Of a stretch of DNA of 64,000 nucleotides, positions 18,889-27,448 are shown in pieces; position 1 is the first letter of the stretch, and each line of letters starts with the position of its first letter. The position numbers and the translations under genes were made by a program. The DNA lies in contig NZ_BSFL01000003.1 in NCBI RefSeq assembly GCF_027922325.1, forward strand, positions 62,001 through 126,000, in the 5' to 3' direction. The notes beneath the pieces were generated by a model, which made no database searches, was not told the DNA's origin, and saw only the letters and a program-made list of their open reading frames with translations. The DNA comes from Methylopila turkensis (lineage in GTDB: Bacteria > Pseudomonadota > Alphaproteobacteria > Rhizobiales > Methylopilaceae).

Positions 18889-21800
18889 ATGGCGTCGGAC
18901 GGGGCCGTAGAGGCCTTCATCGAGCGGTGGCGGGACCGCGTGGGCGGGCAGGAGCGGGCGAACTACGCCATGTTCCTGAGCGAACTCGCCGACGCCCTCG
19001 GCGTGGCGCGGCCGGAGCCGGCCTCCGCCCACGCCGAGACCAACGACTACGTCTTCGAGCGGGTGGTTGAGGAGCGGGGCCGCGCGGGCGAGACCACCCG
19101 CCGCCGGATCGACCTCTATCGCCGCGGCTGTTTCGTGCTGGAGGCCAAGCAGTCGCGCTGGAGCGGCGGCGGCAAGGAGCTTTACGGGCGCGCCGACCTG
19201 CGCGGGCCGGAGCCTGCGGCGCGCGGCCGTCGCGGCGCCGAGCGCGCCTGGGACGTTCTGATGATGAACGCCCGCCGGCAGGCCGAGGACTACGTCCGGC
19301 TGCTGCCGGCGGGCCATGAGCCGCCGCCCTTCGTCATCGTCTGCGACGTCGGACATTGCCTCGAGCTCTACGCCAATTTCCGCGGCGACGGCAAAGCCTA
19401 CCACCAGTTCCCGGACCGCGCCGGATTCCGCGTCTATCTCGAGGACATCCGCCGCCCCGAAACCCGCGATCTGCTGCGGGCGATCTGGGCCGACCCGCGC
19501 GCTCTGGACCCTGCGCGCAAGGCGGCCCGCGTCACCCGCCGGATCGCCGAACGGCTCGCCGCGGTCACGCGCGCCATGGAGCGGGCGGGGCGCGAGCCGG
19601 AGGAGGCCGCGCAGTTCCTGATGCGCCTGCTGCTCACCATGTTCGCGCAGAGCGTTGAGCTGCTCCCGCCGGGGTCGTTCAGCCGCCTGCTGGCGGAGTG
19701 CGAGAACGACCCCGCAAGCTTCCCGCCGCTCGTCGGGCAATTATGGGAGGTGATGGACACCGGCGGCTTCGCCTTCGGGCTCAAGGCCTCCGTCCGGCGC
19801 TTCAACGGCTCGTTCTTCAAGGACCGCAGCGTGTTCGCGCTCGGCCGCGAGGAGATCGGCGAACTGCGCGCCGCGGCCGCCCACGACTGGCGCGACGTCG
19901 AGCCTGCGATCTTCGGCGCGCTGCTGGAGCGGGCGCTTGATCCCGACGAGCGCCGCAGGCTCGGCGCGCATTACACCCCGCGCGGCTATGTGGAGCGGCT
20001 GGTGACGGCGACCGTGATGGAGCCGCTGCGCGCGGACTGGTCGGCGGCGCTCGCGACCGCCGAGCGCCAGCGCGCCGAGGGCCGGGCGAAGGACGCGCTG
20101 AAGACGGTGCGCGGCTTCCACGACCGGCTCTGCGCCGTCCGGGTGCTCGACCCCGCCTGCGGCACCGGCAACTTCCTCTACGTCACGCTCGAACTGATGA
20201 AGAGGCTGGAAGGCGACGTGCTTGAGGCGCTCGCCGATCTCGGCGGCCAGGAGGCGCTGTCCGGCCTCGAAGGCCACACGGTGGACCCGCGCCAGCTGAT
20301 CGGGCTGGAGAAGAACCCGCGCGCGGCGGCGATCGCCGAGCTGGTGCTGTGGATCGGCTACCTGCAATGGCACGCGCGCACCCGCGGCGGCCCGCCGAGC
20401 GAGCCGATCCTGCGCGCCTTCCGCAACATCCAGGTGGCCGACGCCGTGTTCGCCGCGGAGACGTCGCTCGCCCGCGACGAGCACGGCCGGCCGCTGGCGG
20501 GGCCGGACGGCGGCGAGCGCCTGCGCTACGCCCTTCCGCGCCGGCCGGACTGGCCGGAGGCGGAGTTCATCGTCGGCAACCCGCCTTTCATCGGCGGAAA
20601 GGACCTGCGCGAGCGGCTTGGCTCGTCTTACGCCGAGGCGCTGTGGGCCGCGCATCCGCACATGAACGAAAGCGCCGACTTCGTCATGTACTGGTGGGAC
20701 CACGCCGCGGAGCTGCTGACGCGGGCGGGCTCGCCGCTGCGCCGCTTCGGCCTCGTGACCACCAACTCGATCAGCCAGGTGTTCCAGCGCCGCGCGGTGG
20801 AGCGGCGGCTGGCGGGGCGCCCGCCGGTCTCGCTGGTGATGGCGATCCCCGACCATCCCTGGACCAAGGCCGCCCCCGACAGCGCCGCGGTGCGCATCGC
20901 CATGACGGTGGTCGAGGCCGGGATGAAGGACGGGCTGCTGCGCGAGGTCGTGCGGGAAGAGGGGCTCGACACCGACGCGCCCACGGTCGAGACGACCGAG
21001 CGGCGCGGCCGGATCAACGCCGACCTGACGATCGGAGCCGACGTCACGGCGGCGAAGGCGCTGCGCGCCAATGAGGGATTGGCGTCGCCGGGCATGAAGC
21101 TGCATGGCCGGGGGTTCGTCGTGACGCCGTCCGAAGCGGAGGCGCTGGGGCTTGGGCGACGCGAAAGCCTCGACCTTCATGTCCGGCCCTACCGCAACGG
21201 CCGCGATCTGACAGGCCGGCCGCGCGGCGTGATGGTGGTCGATCTGTTCGGCTTGGACGACGCCGCGGTCCGCGGACGTTACCCGGAGCTCTATCAGCAT
21301 CTGCTGCGGACGGTGCGACCGGAGCGTCAGCGCAACAACCGCGAAAGCTATCGACGGAACTGGTGGACGTTCGGCGAACCCCGCGCCGATCTTCGCCCGG
21401 CGCTTGAAGGTCTCCCCCGCTACATCGCGACGGTCGAGACGTCGAAGCACCGGGTGTTCCAGTTCCTCGACGCCGACATCCTGCCCGACAACATGCTCGT
21501 CGCGATCGCGAGCGACGACGCGTTCCATCTCGGCGTGCTGTCGTCGCGCGTCCATCAGGTTTGGGCGCTGGCCGCCGGAGCGACGTTGGAGGACAGACCG
21601 CGCTACTCGAAATCCCGCTGCTTCGATCCGTTTCCCTTCCCCGAAGCGTCCCGCGCGCTTGTCGCCGAGATCGCAGCGGTCGCGGAGGAGCTCGACGTCC
21701 ACCGCAAGCGGGTGCTGGCGGAGCGCCCGCGGCTGACGCTCACCGGGCTCTACAACGTGCTGGCGCACTTGAGGCAGGGCGTCCGCCCGGATGGACTGGC

Positions 21801-22317
21801 GCCGTCCGAGCGGCGGATCTTCGACGACGGGCTGGTGCTGATCCTGCAGGAGTTGCACGACCGGCTCGACGTCGCGGTCGCCGCCGCCTACCGCTTCGCG
21901 ACCGATCTGCCCGCCGAGGAGGTCGTCGCCCGGCTCGCGGCCCTGAACGCCGCCCGCGCCGCGGAGGAGGCGAGGGGCGACGTGCGCTGGCTGCGGCCGG
22001 CCTATCAGGCCGCGCGCTTCAGCCGGGGGCCGGACCGGCGGCCGTCGTCTGCGCCCGGGCTGGGGCTCGGCGCCCCGCTCGCGGCGCGCGTCGCCAAGCC
22101 GTCCTTTCCCCGCGACGACGTCGCCCAGACGGCGACCGTCCTGCTCGCGCTGCTGGAGGCCCCGGGCCCGATCGACGCGGAGGGGCTCGCGCTTCGGTTC
22201 CGCGAGGGCCGCCGCGCCGCGCCGCGCATCGAGGCGACCCTCGCGGCGCTGGCGCGCCTCGGCGCGATCTCCGCTCCGGCGGAGGCAGGGGGCTTCGCGC
22301 TCCGCCGCGGCGCGTGA
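18889..22317 (+). CDS. MmeI-like type IIG restriction-methyltransferase
   Basis: 1142 residues. The N-terminal PD-(D/E)XK nuclease motif is Asp75 followed by Glu85-Ala-Lys87 (RRRIDLYRRGCFVLEAKQ). A helical linker follows, then the methyltransferase domain: SAM-binding motif I DPACGTGNF at 421-429 and amino-methylation motif IV NPPF at 564-567. The region after about 640 (QVFQRRAVERRLAGRPPVSL, TIGADVTAAKALR, RPRGVMVVDLFGLD) would contain the target recognition domain, and the C-terminal 150 residues extend beyond MmeI length (about 919). Such enzymes combine modification and cutting in one chain and need SAM. No separate specificity, controller or restriction gene is adjacent. DISARM DrmMI belongs to the same superfamily, but no DISARM partners are present. 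Confidence 0.85.
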   Translation: MASDGAVEAFIERWRDRVGGQERANYAMFLSELADALGVARPEPASAHAETNDYVFERVVEERGRAGETTRRRIDLYRRGCFVLEAKQSRWSGGGKELYGRADLRGPEPAARGRRGAERAWDVLMMNARRQAEDYVRLLPAGHEPPPFVIVCDVGHCLELYANFRGDGKAYHQFPDRAGFRVYLEDIRRPETRDLLRAIWADPRALDPARKAARVTRRIAERLAAVTRAMERAGREPEEAAQFLMRLLLTMFAQSVELLPPGSFSRLLAECENDPASFPPLVGQLWEVMDTGGFAFGLKASVRRFNGSFFKDRSVFALGREEIGELRAAAAHDWRDVEPAIFGALLERALDPDERRRLGAHYTPRGYVERLVTATVMEPLRADWSAALATAERQRAEGRAKDALKTVRGFHDRLCAVRVLDPACGTGNFLYVTLELMKRLEGDVLEALADLGGQEALSGLEGHTVDPRQLIGLEKNPRAAAIAELVLWIGYLQWHARTRGGPPSEPILRAFRNIQVADAVFAAETSLARDEHGRPLAGPDGGERLRYALPRRPDWPEAEFIVGNPPFIGGKDLRERLGSSYAEALWAAHPHMNESADFVMYWWDHAAELLTRAGSPLRRFGLVTTNSISQVFQRRAVERRLAGRPPVSLVMAIPDHPWTKAAPDSAAVRIAMTVVEAGMKDGLLREVVREEGLDTDAPTVETTERRGRINADLTIGADVTAAKALRANEGLASPGMKLHGRGFVVTPSEAEALGLGRRESLDLHVRPYRNGRDLTGRPRGVMVVDLFGLDDAAVRGRYPELYQHLLRTVRPERQRNNRESYRRNWWTFGEPRADLRPALEGLPRYIATVETSKHRVFQFLDADILPDNMLVAIASDDAFHLGVLSSRVHQVWALAAGATLEDRPRYSKSRCFDPFPFPEASRALVAEIAAVAEELDVHRKRVLAERPRLTLTGLYNVLAHLRQGVRPDGLAPSERRIFDDGLVLILQELHDRLDVAVAAAYRFATDLPAEEVVARLAALNAARAAEEARGDVRWLRPAYQAARFSRGPDRRPSSAPGLGLGAPLAARVAKPSFPRDDVAQTATVLLALLEAPGPIDAEGLALRFREGRRAAPRIEATLAALARLGAISAPAEAGGFALRRGA

Positions 22318-22440
22318 GGCGGGCCACCCGTCTCCGGGCGCCGTGGTAATCAAGTCGTGAACGCGCGCCCGCCTTCCGTCGGCAAATCCGGTCTCAGACG
22401 AGTCGCGTGCAGCGCAACACGTCATAAGACGTTTTTTGCG

Positions 22441-22465
22441 GGAACCTTCACTGGACACATCCGTT
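22441..22465 (+). promoter_or_regulatory. Candidate EcfG promoter of the DUF1236 gene
   Basis: GGAAC at 22441-22445, a 16-base spacer, CGTT at 22462-22465: an exact match to the EcfG consensus. The start codon lies 34 bases further on. Confidence 0.7.
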
Positions 22466-22498
22466 GTTGCGGCGAGGGGAATGATGGAGACACACCCG

Positions 22499-22882
22499 AT
22501 GCGAAATCATCTCACTGCTCTTGCCGTCATCCTCGGCGCCGCCATGCCCGTCAGCGCCATGGCGCAGGAAGGCACGGTGACGGGCGCTGCCGGCGGCGCC
22601 GCGACCGGCGCCGTGATCGGCGGCCCGGTGGGAGCAGCCGTCGGAGGCGTCGCGGGCGCCGTCGTCGGCACCGCGGTCGCGCCTCCCCGTGAGGTTCGGT
22701 CTTATGTCGTGAAGGAGGAGCGCCCGTCCATCGCCTATGAGGGCGAGGTCGTGGTCGGCAAGCCTCTCCCGGACACTGTGGAAGTCTACAGCGTGCCGGA
22801 CAGCGACTACAGCTACACCGTCGTCAACGAGAAGCGGTACATCGTCGACGGCAAGCGCCGCGTGGTCGAAGTGGTCGAGTGA
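22499..22882 (+). CDS. DUF1236 family protein
   Basis: 127 residues from ATG 22499; in-frame ATGs at 22481 and 22484 are alternatives. The signal peptide ends near AMAQ (residue 23). A glycine-zipper segment follows (GGAATGAVIGGPVGAAVGGVAGAVVGTAVAP, about residues 31-61), then a C-terminal DUF1236 domain with LPDTVEVYSVPDSDYSYTVVNEKRYIVDGKRRVVEVVE. Such proteins are envelope-located and often stress-related in Rhizobiales; function is not established. The EcfG-type promoter upstream and the terminator downstream at 22908 make it a single-gene unit. Confidence 0.85.
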   Translation: MRNHLTALAVILGAAMPVSAMAQEGTVTGAAGGAATGAVIGGPVGAAVGGVAGAVVGTAVAPPREVRSYVVKEERPSIAYEGEVVVGKPLPDTVEVYSVPDSDYSYTVVNEKRYIVDGKRRVVEVVE

Positions 22883-22907
22883 TCCTGGACGACGTCGGAT
22901 AAAGAAG

Positions 22908-22938
22908 GCCCCGCGGCCAAGCCGCGGGGCTTTTCTTT
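22908..22938 (+). terminator. Rho-independent terminator after the DUF1236 gene
   Basis: Perfect 10-base stem GCCCCGCGGC/GCCGCGGGGC with a CAA loop, then TTTTCTTTT. Confidence 0.9.
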
Positions 22939-22957
22939 TGCGCGACGCTCAGGAAAC

Positions 22958-22994
22958 AAAAAAGTCGCCCGGCCGCTCCCCATGCGGCCGGGCG
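22958..22994 (-). terminator. Minus-strand terminator of the 57-residue gene
   Basis: Stem CGCCCGGCCGC/GCGGCCGGGCG around seven bases, followed on the minus strand by six T. It converges with the DUF1236 terminator. Confidence 0.8.
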
Positions 22995-23059
22995 TCCTCG
23001 TGCGTGTCGGAGCGGAGAGGGGCGGGAATCCGTTCCGTCGCCGTTTCTCGCGGCGGGGG

Positions 23060-23233
23060 TCAGCGCCCGAGGGGGCCTGTATCGAGGGAGGACGGACGTT
23101 CGCCGCGCGGCCAGCCGCGGTCGACGGGGGCGGCTGTGGCCAGCACCGCCAGGGCGGCTGCGGCGCACAGCACGGCGATGGCGGCGACCATGGCCCGTCC
23201 GGCGGTGAAGCCCATCGTCGGTTCGGCGTTCAT
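23060..23233 (-). CDS. Small single-span membrane protein (57 aa)
   Basis: 57 residues read MNAEPTMGFTAGRAMVAAIAV at the start, with one Ala-rich hydrophobic segment (about residues 14-35) and a polar Arg/Pro-rich tail ending DTGPLGR. A strong GAGGAGG ribosome site lies 5-6 bases before the ATG, and a terminator with a T-run follows 66 bases after its stop on the same strand. The gene is short enough to be missed by length cut-offs. No family recognised; the signs of translation and termination support it being real. Confidence 0.55.
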   Translation of the reverse strand: MNAEPTMGFTAGRAMVAAIAVLCAAAALAVLATAAPVDRGWPRGERPSSLDTGPLGR

Positions 23234-23394
23234 CACGTCCTCCTCGATGTTTCGAGGCGACCATGGCGCCGGCCGACTGAACGGACTCTGGACCGATCGT
23301 TCATCGGGCGTTCACGACCTGCCGCACTTGCGGGCCGGGCTGCGCGCGCGGTAGAGACGGCGGCCGAACGGTTCTGGAGCTCGTCGCCTCAGTC

Positions 23395-23919
23395 ATGGGT
23401 GCAGACACCACGTCAAGCGCGAAGGCGCGCGCCGCCTTCTACGCAGGCTCGTTCGATCCCGTCACGAACGGTCATCTCGACGTCGTCCGCCGCGCCTGCG
23501 CGCTCGCGGACCGGCTGGTCGTCGGCGTCGGCGTCCATCCCGGCAAGACGCCGCTGTTCTCCGCCGAGGAGCGCATCGCGATGCTGGCCGAGACCTGCGC
23601 GCCGATCGCGCAGGCGCGCGGCGTCGCGTTCGAGGTCGTGACCTTCGACAGGCTCGTGGTGACGGCGGCGGCCGGGGCCGGCGCGACCATCCTCGTGCGA
23701 GGATTGCGCGACGCGACTGACTTCGACTACGAGATGCAGATGGCCGGCATGAACGGCGCGATGGCGCCCGAGATCGAGACCGTCTTCCTGCCGTCGAGCC
23801 CGGGCGTGCGCGCATTGACCGCCACGCTCGTCCGCCAGATCGCCGCCATGGGGGGCGACGTCTCGTCTTTCGTGCCCCCGGCGGTCGTCGAACGGCTCAA
23901 GCGCCGTTTCGGCAGCTGA
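23395..23919 (+). CDS. coaD: Phosphopantetheine adenylyltransferase
   Basis: 174 residues. The nucleotidyl-transferase loop is [16 protein letters not shown] with the (T/N)GH motif at residues 25-27; later blocks include [15 protein letters not shown] and the C-terminal [28 protein letters not shown]. It transfers AMP to 4'-phosphopantetheine, the fourth step of CoA synthesis. It is followed 44 bases later by the secreted cyclophilin. Confidence 0.95.
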   Translation: MGADTTSSAKARAAFYAGSFDPVTNGHLDVVRRACALADRLVVGVGVHPGKTPLFSAEERIAMLAETCAPIAQARGVAFEVVTFDRLVVTAAAGAGATILVRGLRDATDFDYEMQMAGMNGAMAPEIETVFLPSSPGVRALTATLVRQIAAMGGDVSSFVPPAVVERLKRRFGS

Positions 23920-23963
23920 GCCCGGGGCCGCAGCAGCCCAATCCCGTCGCCAAAGGTCGCCCC

Positions 23964-24515
23964 ATGAAGCTCCTGCTCGCGCTCTCCCTCGCTCTCGGCC
24001 TCGTGGCGGCGCCCGCGCTCGCGCAGTCCCCCGCCAAGACGCCCGCCGCCGGGCCGACGCTCGCGATCGAGACCACCAAGGGACCGATCACCGTGCGCCT
24101 GCGGCCCGACCTCGCGCCGCGCCACGTGGAGCGCATCGTCCGGCTCGCGAACGAGAAGTTCTATGACGGCGTGCCGTTCCACCGCGTGATCGCGGGCTTC
24201 ATGGCGCAGACCGGCGATCCGACCGGCACCGGAACCGGCGGCTCGAGCTATCCCGACGTCGCCGCCGAGTTCTCGAAAGAGAGCTTCAAGCGCGGCACGC
24301 TCGGCATGGCGCGCGCGGCCTCGCCCGACAGCGCCAACAGCCAGTTCTTCATCTGCTTTGGCGCCGCGCCCTGGCTCGACGGCAAATACACCATCGTCGG
24401 CGAAGTCACCTCCGGCATGGAGGTCGTCGACAAGCTGGAGAAGGGCGAGCCCGGCAGCGGTATGGTCGCGAGCCCCGACAAGGTCCGGACGGTCCGCGTG
24501 GTCGGCGCGAACTGA
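23964..24515 (+). CDS. Periplasmic peptidyl-prolyl isomerase (cyclophilin)
   Basis: 183 residues with a clear signal peptide (MKLLLALSLALGLVAAPALAQ, cut near residue 21). Cyclophilin blocks: [47 protein letters not shown] and APWLDGKYTIVGEVTSGMEVVD. The catalytic Arg of FHRV and the Phe/Gln of the binding site are present. It isomerises prolyl bonds of exported proteins. It resembles the next gene closely apart from the signal peptide, so the two are a periplasmic/cytoplasmic pair. Confidence 0.92.
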   Translation: MKLLLALSLALGLVAAPALAQSPAKTPAAGPTLAIETTKGPITVRLRPDLAPRHVERIVRLANEKFYDGVPFHRVIAGFMAQTGDPTGTGTGGSSYPDVAAEFSKESFKRGTLGMARAASPDSANSQFFICFGAAPWLDGKYTIVGEVTSGMEVVDKLEKGEPGSGMVASPDKVRTVRVVGAN

Positions 24516-24583
24516 ACGTCGCAATTCGGAAGACGCCCGCGACCGGCGGGCGCATAAGGGACTATCCCGAGGAGAGGAATACA

Positions 24584-25045
24584 ATGAGCGATCCCGAGAA
24601 CACGCTGGTGCTTGAGACGACCAAGGGGCGCGTCGTCGTCGAGCTGCGCCCGGACCTCGCGCCGGGCCACGTGGCCCGCGTGAAGGAGCTCGTGCGCCAG
24701 AAGTTCTACGACGGCGTCGTCTTCCACCGCGTGATCGACGGCTTCATGGCGCAGACGGGCGATCCCGAAGGCACCGGCCGCGGCGGCTCGGGCAAGAAGC
24801 TGAAGGCCGAGTTCTCGAAGGAGAAGCACGTCCGCGGAACCGTCTCCGCGGCGCGCGCCATGGATCCGGATTCGGCCGACAGCCAGTTCTTCATCGTGTT
24901 CGAGGACGCGCCGTGGCTCGACGGCCAGTACTCGGTGTGGGGCAAAGTCACCGAGGGCATGGAGAACGTCGACAAGATCAAGCGCGGCGAGCCGGTGATC
25001 GATCCCGACAAGATCGTCTCGATCAAGGTCGCCGCCGACGCCTGA
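24584..25045 (+). CDS. Cytoplasmic peptidyl-prolyl isomerase (cyclophilin)
   Basis: 153 residues, no signal peptide. The same cyclophilin motifs as its neighbour: [67 protein letters not shown] lies about 8 bases before the ATG. Together with the secreted copy 68 bases upstream it serves both compartments. Confidence 0.93.
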   Translation: MSDPENTLVLETTKGRVVVELRPDLAPGHVARVKELVRQKFYDGVVFHRVIDGFMAQTGDPEGTGRGGSGKKLKAEFSKEKHVRGTVSAARAMDPDSADSQFFIVFEDAPWLDGQYSVWGKVTEGMENVDKIKRGEPVIDPDKIVSIKVAADA

Positions 25046-25140
25046 GCGGCGAACTCCTGAACGTCGCGCCCGCGTCCGCGCGGGCGCGACCGCGAGGCCC
25101 CGCGCGGCCGGGCTTCGCGAACGAACGGACCTTTTCAGCC

Positions 25141-26214
25141 TTGGACGTCTCGCTGTTCGACTTCGACCTGCCGGAAGACCGGATCGCGCTCCGGCCGGCG
25201 GTCCCGCGGGACAGCGCGCGTCTGCTGGTCGTGCGGCCGGGCGGGACGCCGGAGCTTGAGGACCGGCTGGTCTCGGACCTGCCCGGGCTGCTCGCGCCCG
25301 GCGACGCCATGGTCGTCAACGCGACGCGGGTGATCCCCGCGCGGCTTAAAGGATATCGCCTGCGCGGCGACCAGGCCGCGAAGGTCGAACTGCTGCTGCA
25401 CCAGCGTCTCGACGGCCGGCGCTGGAAGGCCTTCGCCCGGCCGGCGAAGAAGCTCGGGCTTGGCGAGCGCGTGCGCGTCGGGTCCGGCGGCGACGCAGGC
25501 CTCGAGGCGACCGTGGAGGCGCGCGGGGAGGGCGGCGAGGTCACGCTCGCCTTCGATCTCGCCGGTCCCGACCTCGACGCCGCGATCGCATCCGCCGGAG
25601 AGCTGCCGCTGCCGCCCTACATCGCGGCCAAGCGCCCGACCGACGCGCGCGACGCCGACGACTACCAGACCTTGTTCGCCCGCGAGCCGGGCGCGGTCGC
25701 CGCGCCCACCGCGGGCCTGCATTTCACGCCGGCGCTGCTCGACGCCATCGCCCGCCGCGGCGTCCCCCGCCACGAGACCGTGCTGCATGTGGGCGCCGGC
25801 ACCTTTCTCCCGGTCAAGGTCGAGGACACCGACGACCATCGCATGCATTTCGAGAGCGGCGTCCTGACCGCGGAGACCGCCGAGGCGCTCAACGCCGCGC
25901 GGGCCGGGGGCGGCCGGCTGCTCGCCGTTGGCACCACCTCGGCGCGGCTGCTGGAGAGCGCCGTCGGCGCGGACGGGCGGCTTGGCGCGTTCTCGGGCGA
26001 GACTGACATCTTCATCACGCCGGGCTTCCGCTACCGCGCCGTCGACGCGCTGCTGACGAACTTCCATCTGCCGCGCTCGACGCTGATGATGCTGGTGTCG
26101 GCCTTCGCCGGCCTCGACGTCGTGCGCCGGGCCTACGCTCACGCCATCGCCGAACGCTACCGCTTCTACTCCTACGGCGACGCCTGCCTGTTCCTGCCGG
26201 ACGCGAACCGATGA
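25141..26214 (+). CDS. queA: S-adenosylmethionine:tRNA ribosyltransferase-isomerase
   Basis: 357 residues from a TTG at 25141; no ATG or GTG fits the expected N-terminus ([18 protein letters not shown]). Family blocks: [35 protein letters not shown] and [17 protein letters not shown], then TFLPVKV and [17 protein letters not shown]. It transfers the ribosyl part of SAM to preQ1 in tRNA to make epoxyqueuosine. Its stop overlaps the tgt start codon by ATGA. The start codon choice is the weak point; the assignment itself is firm. Confidence 0.9.
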   Translation: MDVSLFDFDLPEDRIALRPAVPRDSARLLVVRPGGTPELEDRLVSDLPGLLAPGDAMVVNATRVIPARLKGYRLRGDQAAKVELLLHQRLDGRRWKAFARPAKKLGLGERVRVGSGGDAGLEATVEARGEGGEVTLAFDLAGPDLDAAIASAGELPLPPYIAAKRPTDARDADDYQTLFAREPGAVAAPTAGLHFTPALLDAIARRGVPRHETVLHVGAGTFLPVKVEDTDDHRMHFESGVLTAETAEALNAARAGGGRLLAVGTTSARLLESAVGADGRLGAFSGETDIFITPGFRYRAVDALLTNFHLPRSTLMMLVSAFAGLDVVRRAYAHAIAERYRFYSYGDACLFLPDANR

Positions 26215-27326
26215 GCACGATCCCCTTCGACATCGCCGCGACGGACGGCGCGGCGCGGACAGGCGCGCTTGTCTTCCCGCGCGGCGAGGTGCGCACGCCG
26301 GCCTTCATGCCCGTCGGCACGGCGGCCACCGTCAAGGCGATGTATGCCTCCCAGGTCCGCGAAACCGGGGCGGACGTCGTGCTCGGCAACGTCTACCACC
26401 TGATGCTGCGCCCCGGCGCGGAGCGGGTGGCGGAGCTCGGCGGCCTGCATCGCTTCATGGGCTGGCCGCACCCGATCCTGACGGATTCCGGCGGCTTCCA
26501 GGTGATGTCGCTCGCGAGCCTCAGGAAGCTCGACAAGGACGGCGTGACCTTCCGCTCCCATGTGGACGGCTCGACCCACCGGCTCACCCCCGAACGCTCG
26601 GTCGAGATCCAGCGCCTGCTCGGCTCCGACGTCACCATGCAGCTCGACGAGTGCGTGCGGCTGCCGGCGGAGCGCGCGGAGGTGGAGCGCGCCATGCGGC
26701 TCTCGATCGACTGGGCGGAGCGCTGCAAGGTTGCGTTCGGGACGCCGGAGGGGCGGGCGCTGTTCGGCATCGTGCAGGGCGGCGATCAGGCCGATCTCCG
26801 ACGCGCCTCCGCCCGGGGCCTCGTCGACATCGGATTCGACGGCTACGCCGTCGGCGGGCTCGCCGTCGGCGAGCCGCAGGACGTGATGCTCGCCATGCTG
26901 GAGGAGACCATCCCCGAGCTTCCCGCCGGCCGGCCGCGCTACCTCATGGGGGTCGGGTCGCCCGACGACCTGCTGAAGTCGATCGCCCGCGGCGTCGACA
27001 TGTTCGACTGCGTGATGCCGACCCGCGCCGGCCGCCACGGTCAGGTCTTCACCCGCTTCGGCCGGCTGAACTTGAAGAACGCGCGCCACGCCGACGACCC
27101 GCGCCCGATCGACGAGGAGAGCGCGTGCCCCGCGGCTCGCGACTACTCCCGGGCCTACCTGCACCATCTCGTCAAGACCGGCGAGATCCTCGGCATGATG
27201 CTGCTGACCTGGGTCAATCTCGACTATTACCAGCGGCTGATGGAGGGCGCGCGCGCGGCGATCCGGGCGGGCACGTTCGAGGCCTACGCGGCCGAGACGA
27301 CCGCCGGCTGGGCGCAAGGCGGCTGA
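26211..27326 (+). CDS. tgt: Queuine tRNA-ribosyltransferase (tRNA-guanine transglycosylase)
   Basis: 371 residues. The active-site blocks are [12 protein letters not shown] and the nucleophile region [22 protein letters not shown], both well preserved. The zinc site is not: the usual Cys-x-Cys-x-x-Cys ... His (for example CYTCRNYS... in E. coli) appears as Ser304-Ala-Cys306-Pro-Ala-Ala309, and the His position aligns with Val335 (TWVNLDYYQ). Only one of four expected zinc ligands remains. Tgt swaps guanine 34 of GUN tRNAs for preQ1. ATGA overlap with queA. Whether the loss is found in close relatives is unknown to me. Confidence 0.92.
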   Translation: MSTIPFDIAATDGAARTGALVFPRGEVRTPAFMPVGTAATVKAMYASQVRETGADVVLGNVYHLMLRPGAERVAELGGLHRFMGWPHPILTDSGGFQVMSLASLRKLDKDGVTFRSHVDGSTHRLTPERSVEIQRLLGSDVTMQLDECVRLPAERAEVERAMRLSIDWAERCKVAFGTPEGRALFGIVQGGDQADLRRASARGLVDIGFDGYAVGGLAVGEPQDVMLAMLEETIPELPAGRPRYLMGVGSPDDLLKSIARGVDMFDCVMPTRAGRHGQVFTRFGRLNLKNARHADDPRPIDEESACPAARDYSRAYLHHLVKTGEILGMMLLTWVNLDYYQRLMEGARAAIRAGTFEAYAAETTAGWAQGG

Positions 27327-27448
27327 CGGCCGAAGCCCCAAGCCGCGTCGTGATTCTCACGTACTTGTAGAATGCGCTTCCCTGGTCCTATGAGCGTGTG
27401 ATCAAGTCGCGCGTGGGCGTTGTCGCGCGCCGGGAGATCGGTCGGGGA

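Noticed and set aside
18889..22317. DISARM or BREX defence system
   Set aside because: Only one methyltransferase-nuclease gene is present; the neighbours are metabolic or membrane genes with no helicase or phospholipase-type partners.
23280..23310. A TGAAC-N15-CGTT arrangement upstream of the 57-residue gene that recalls EcfG
   Set aside because: The -35 has a mismatch in its first base and the spacer is one base short of the accepted range.
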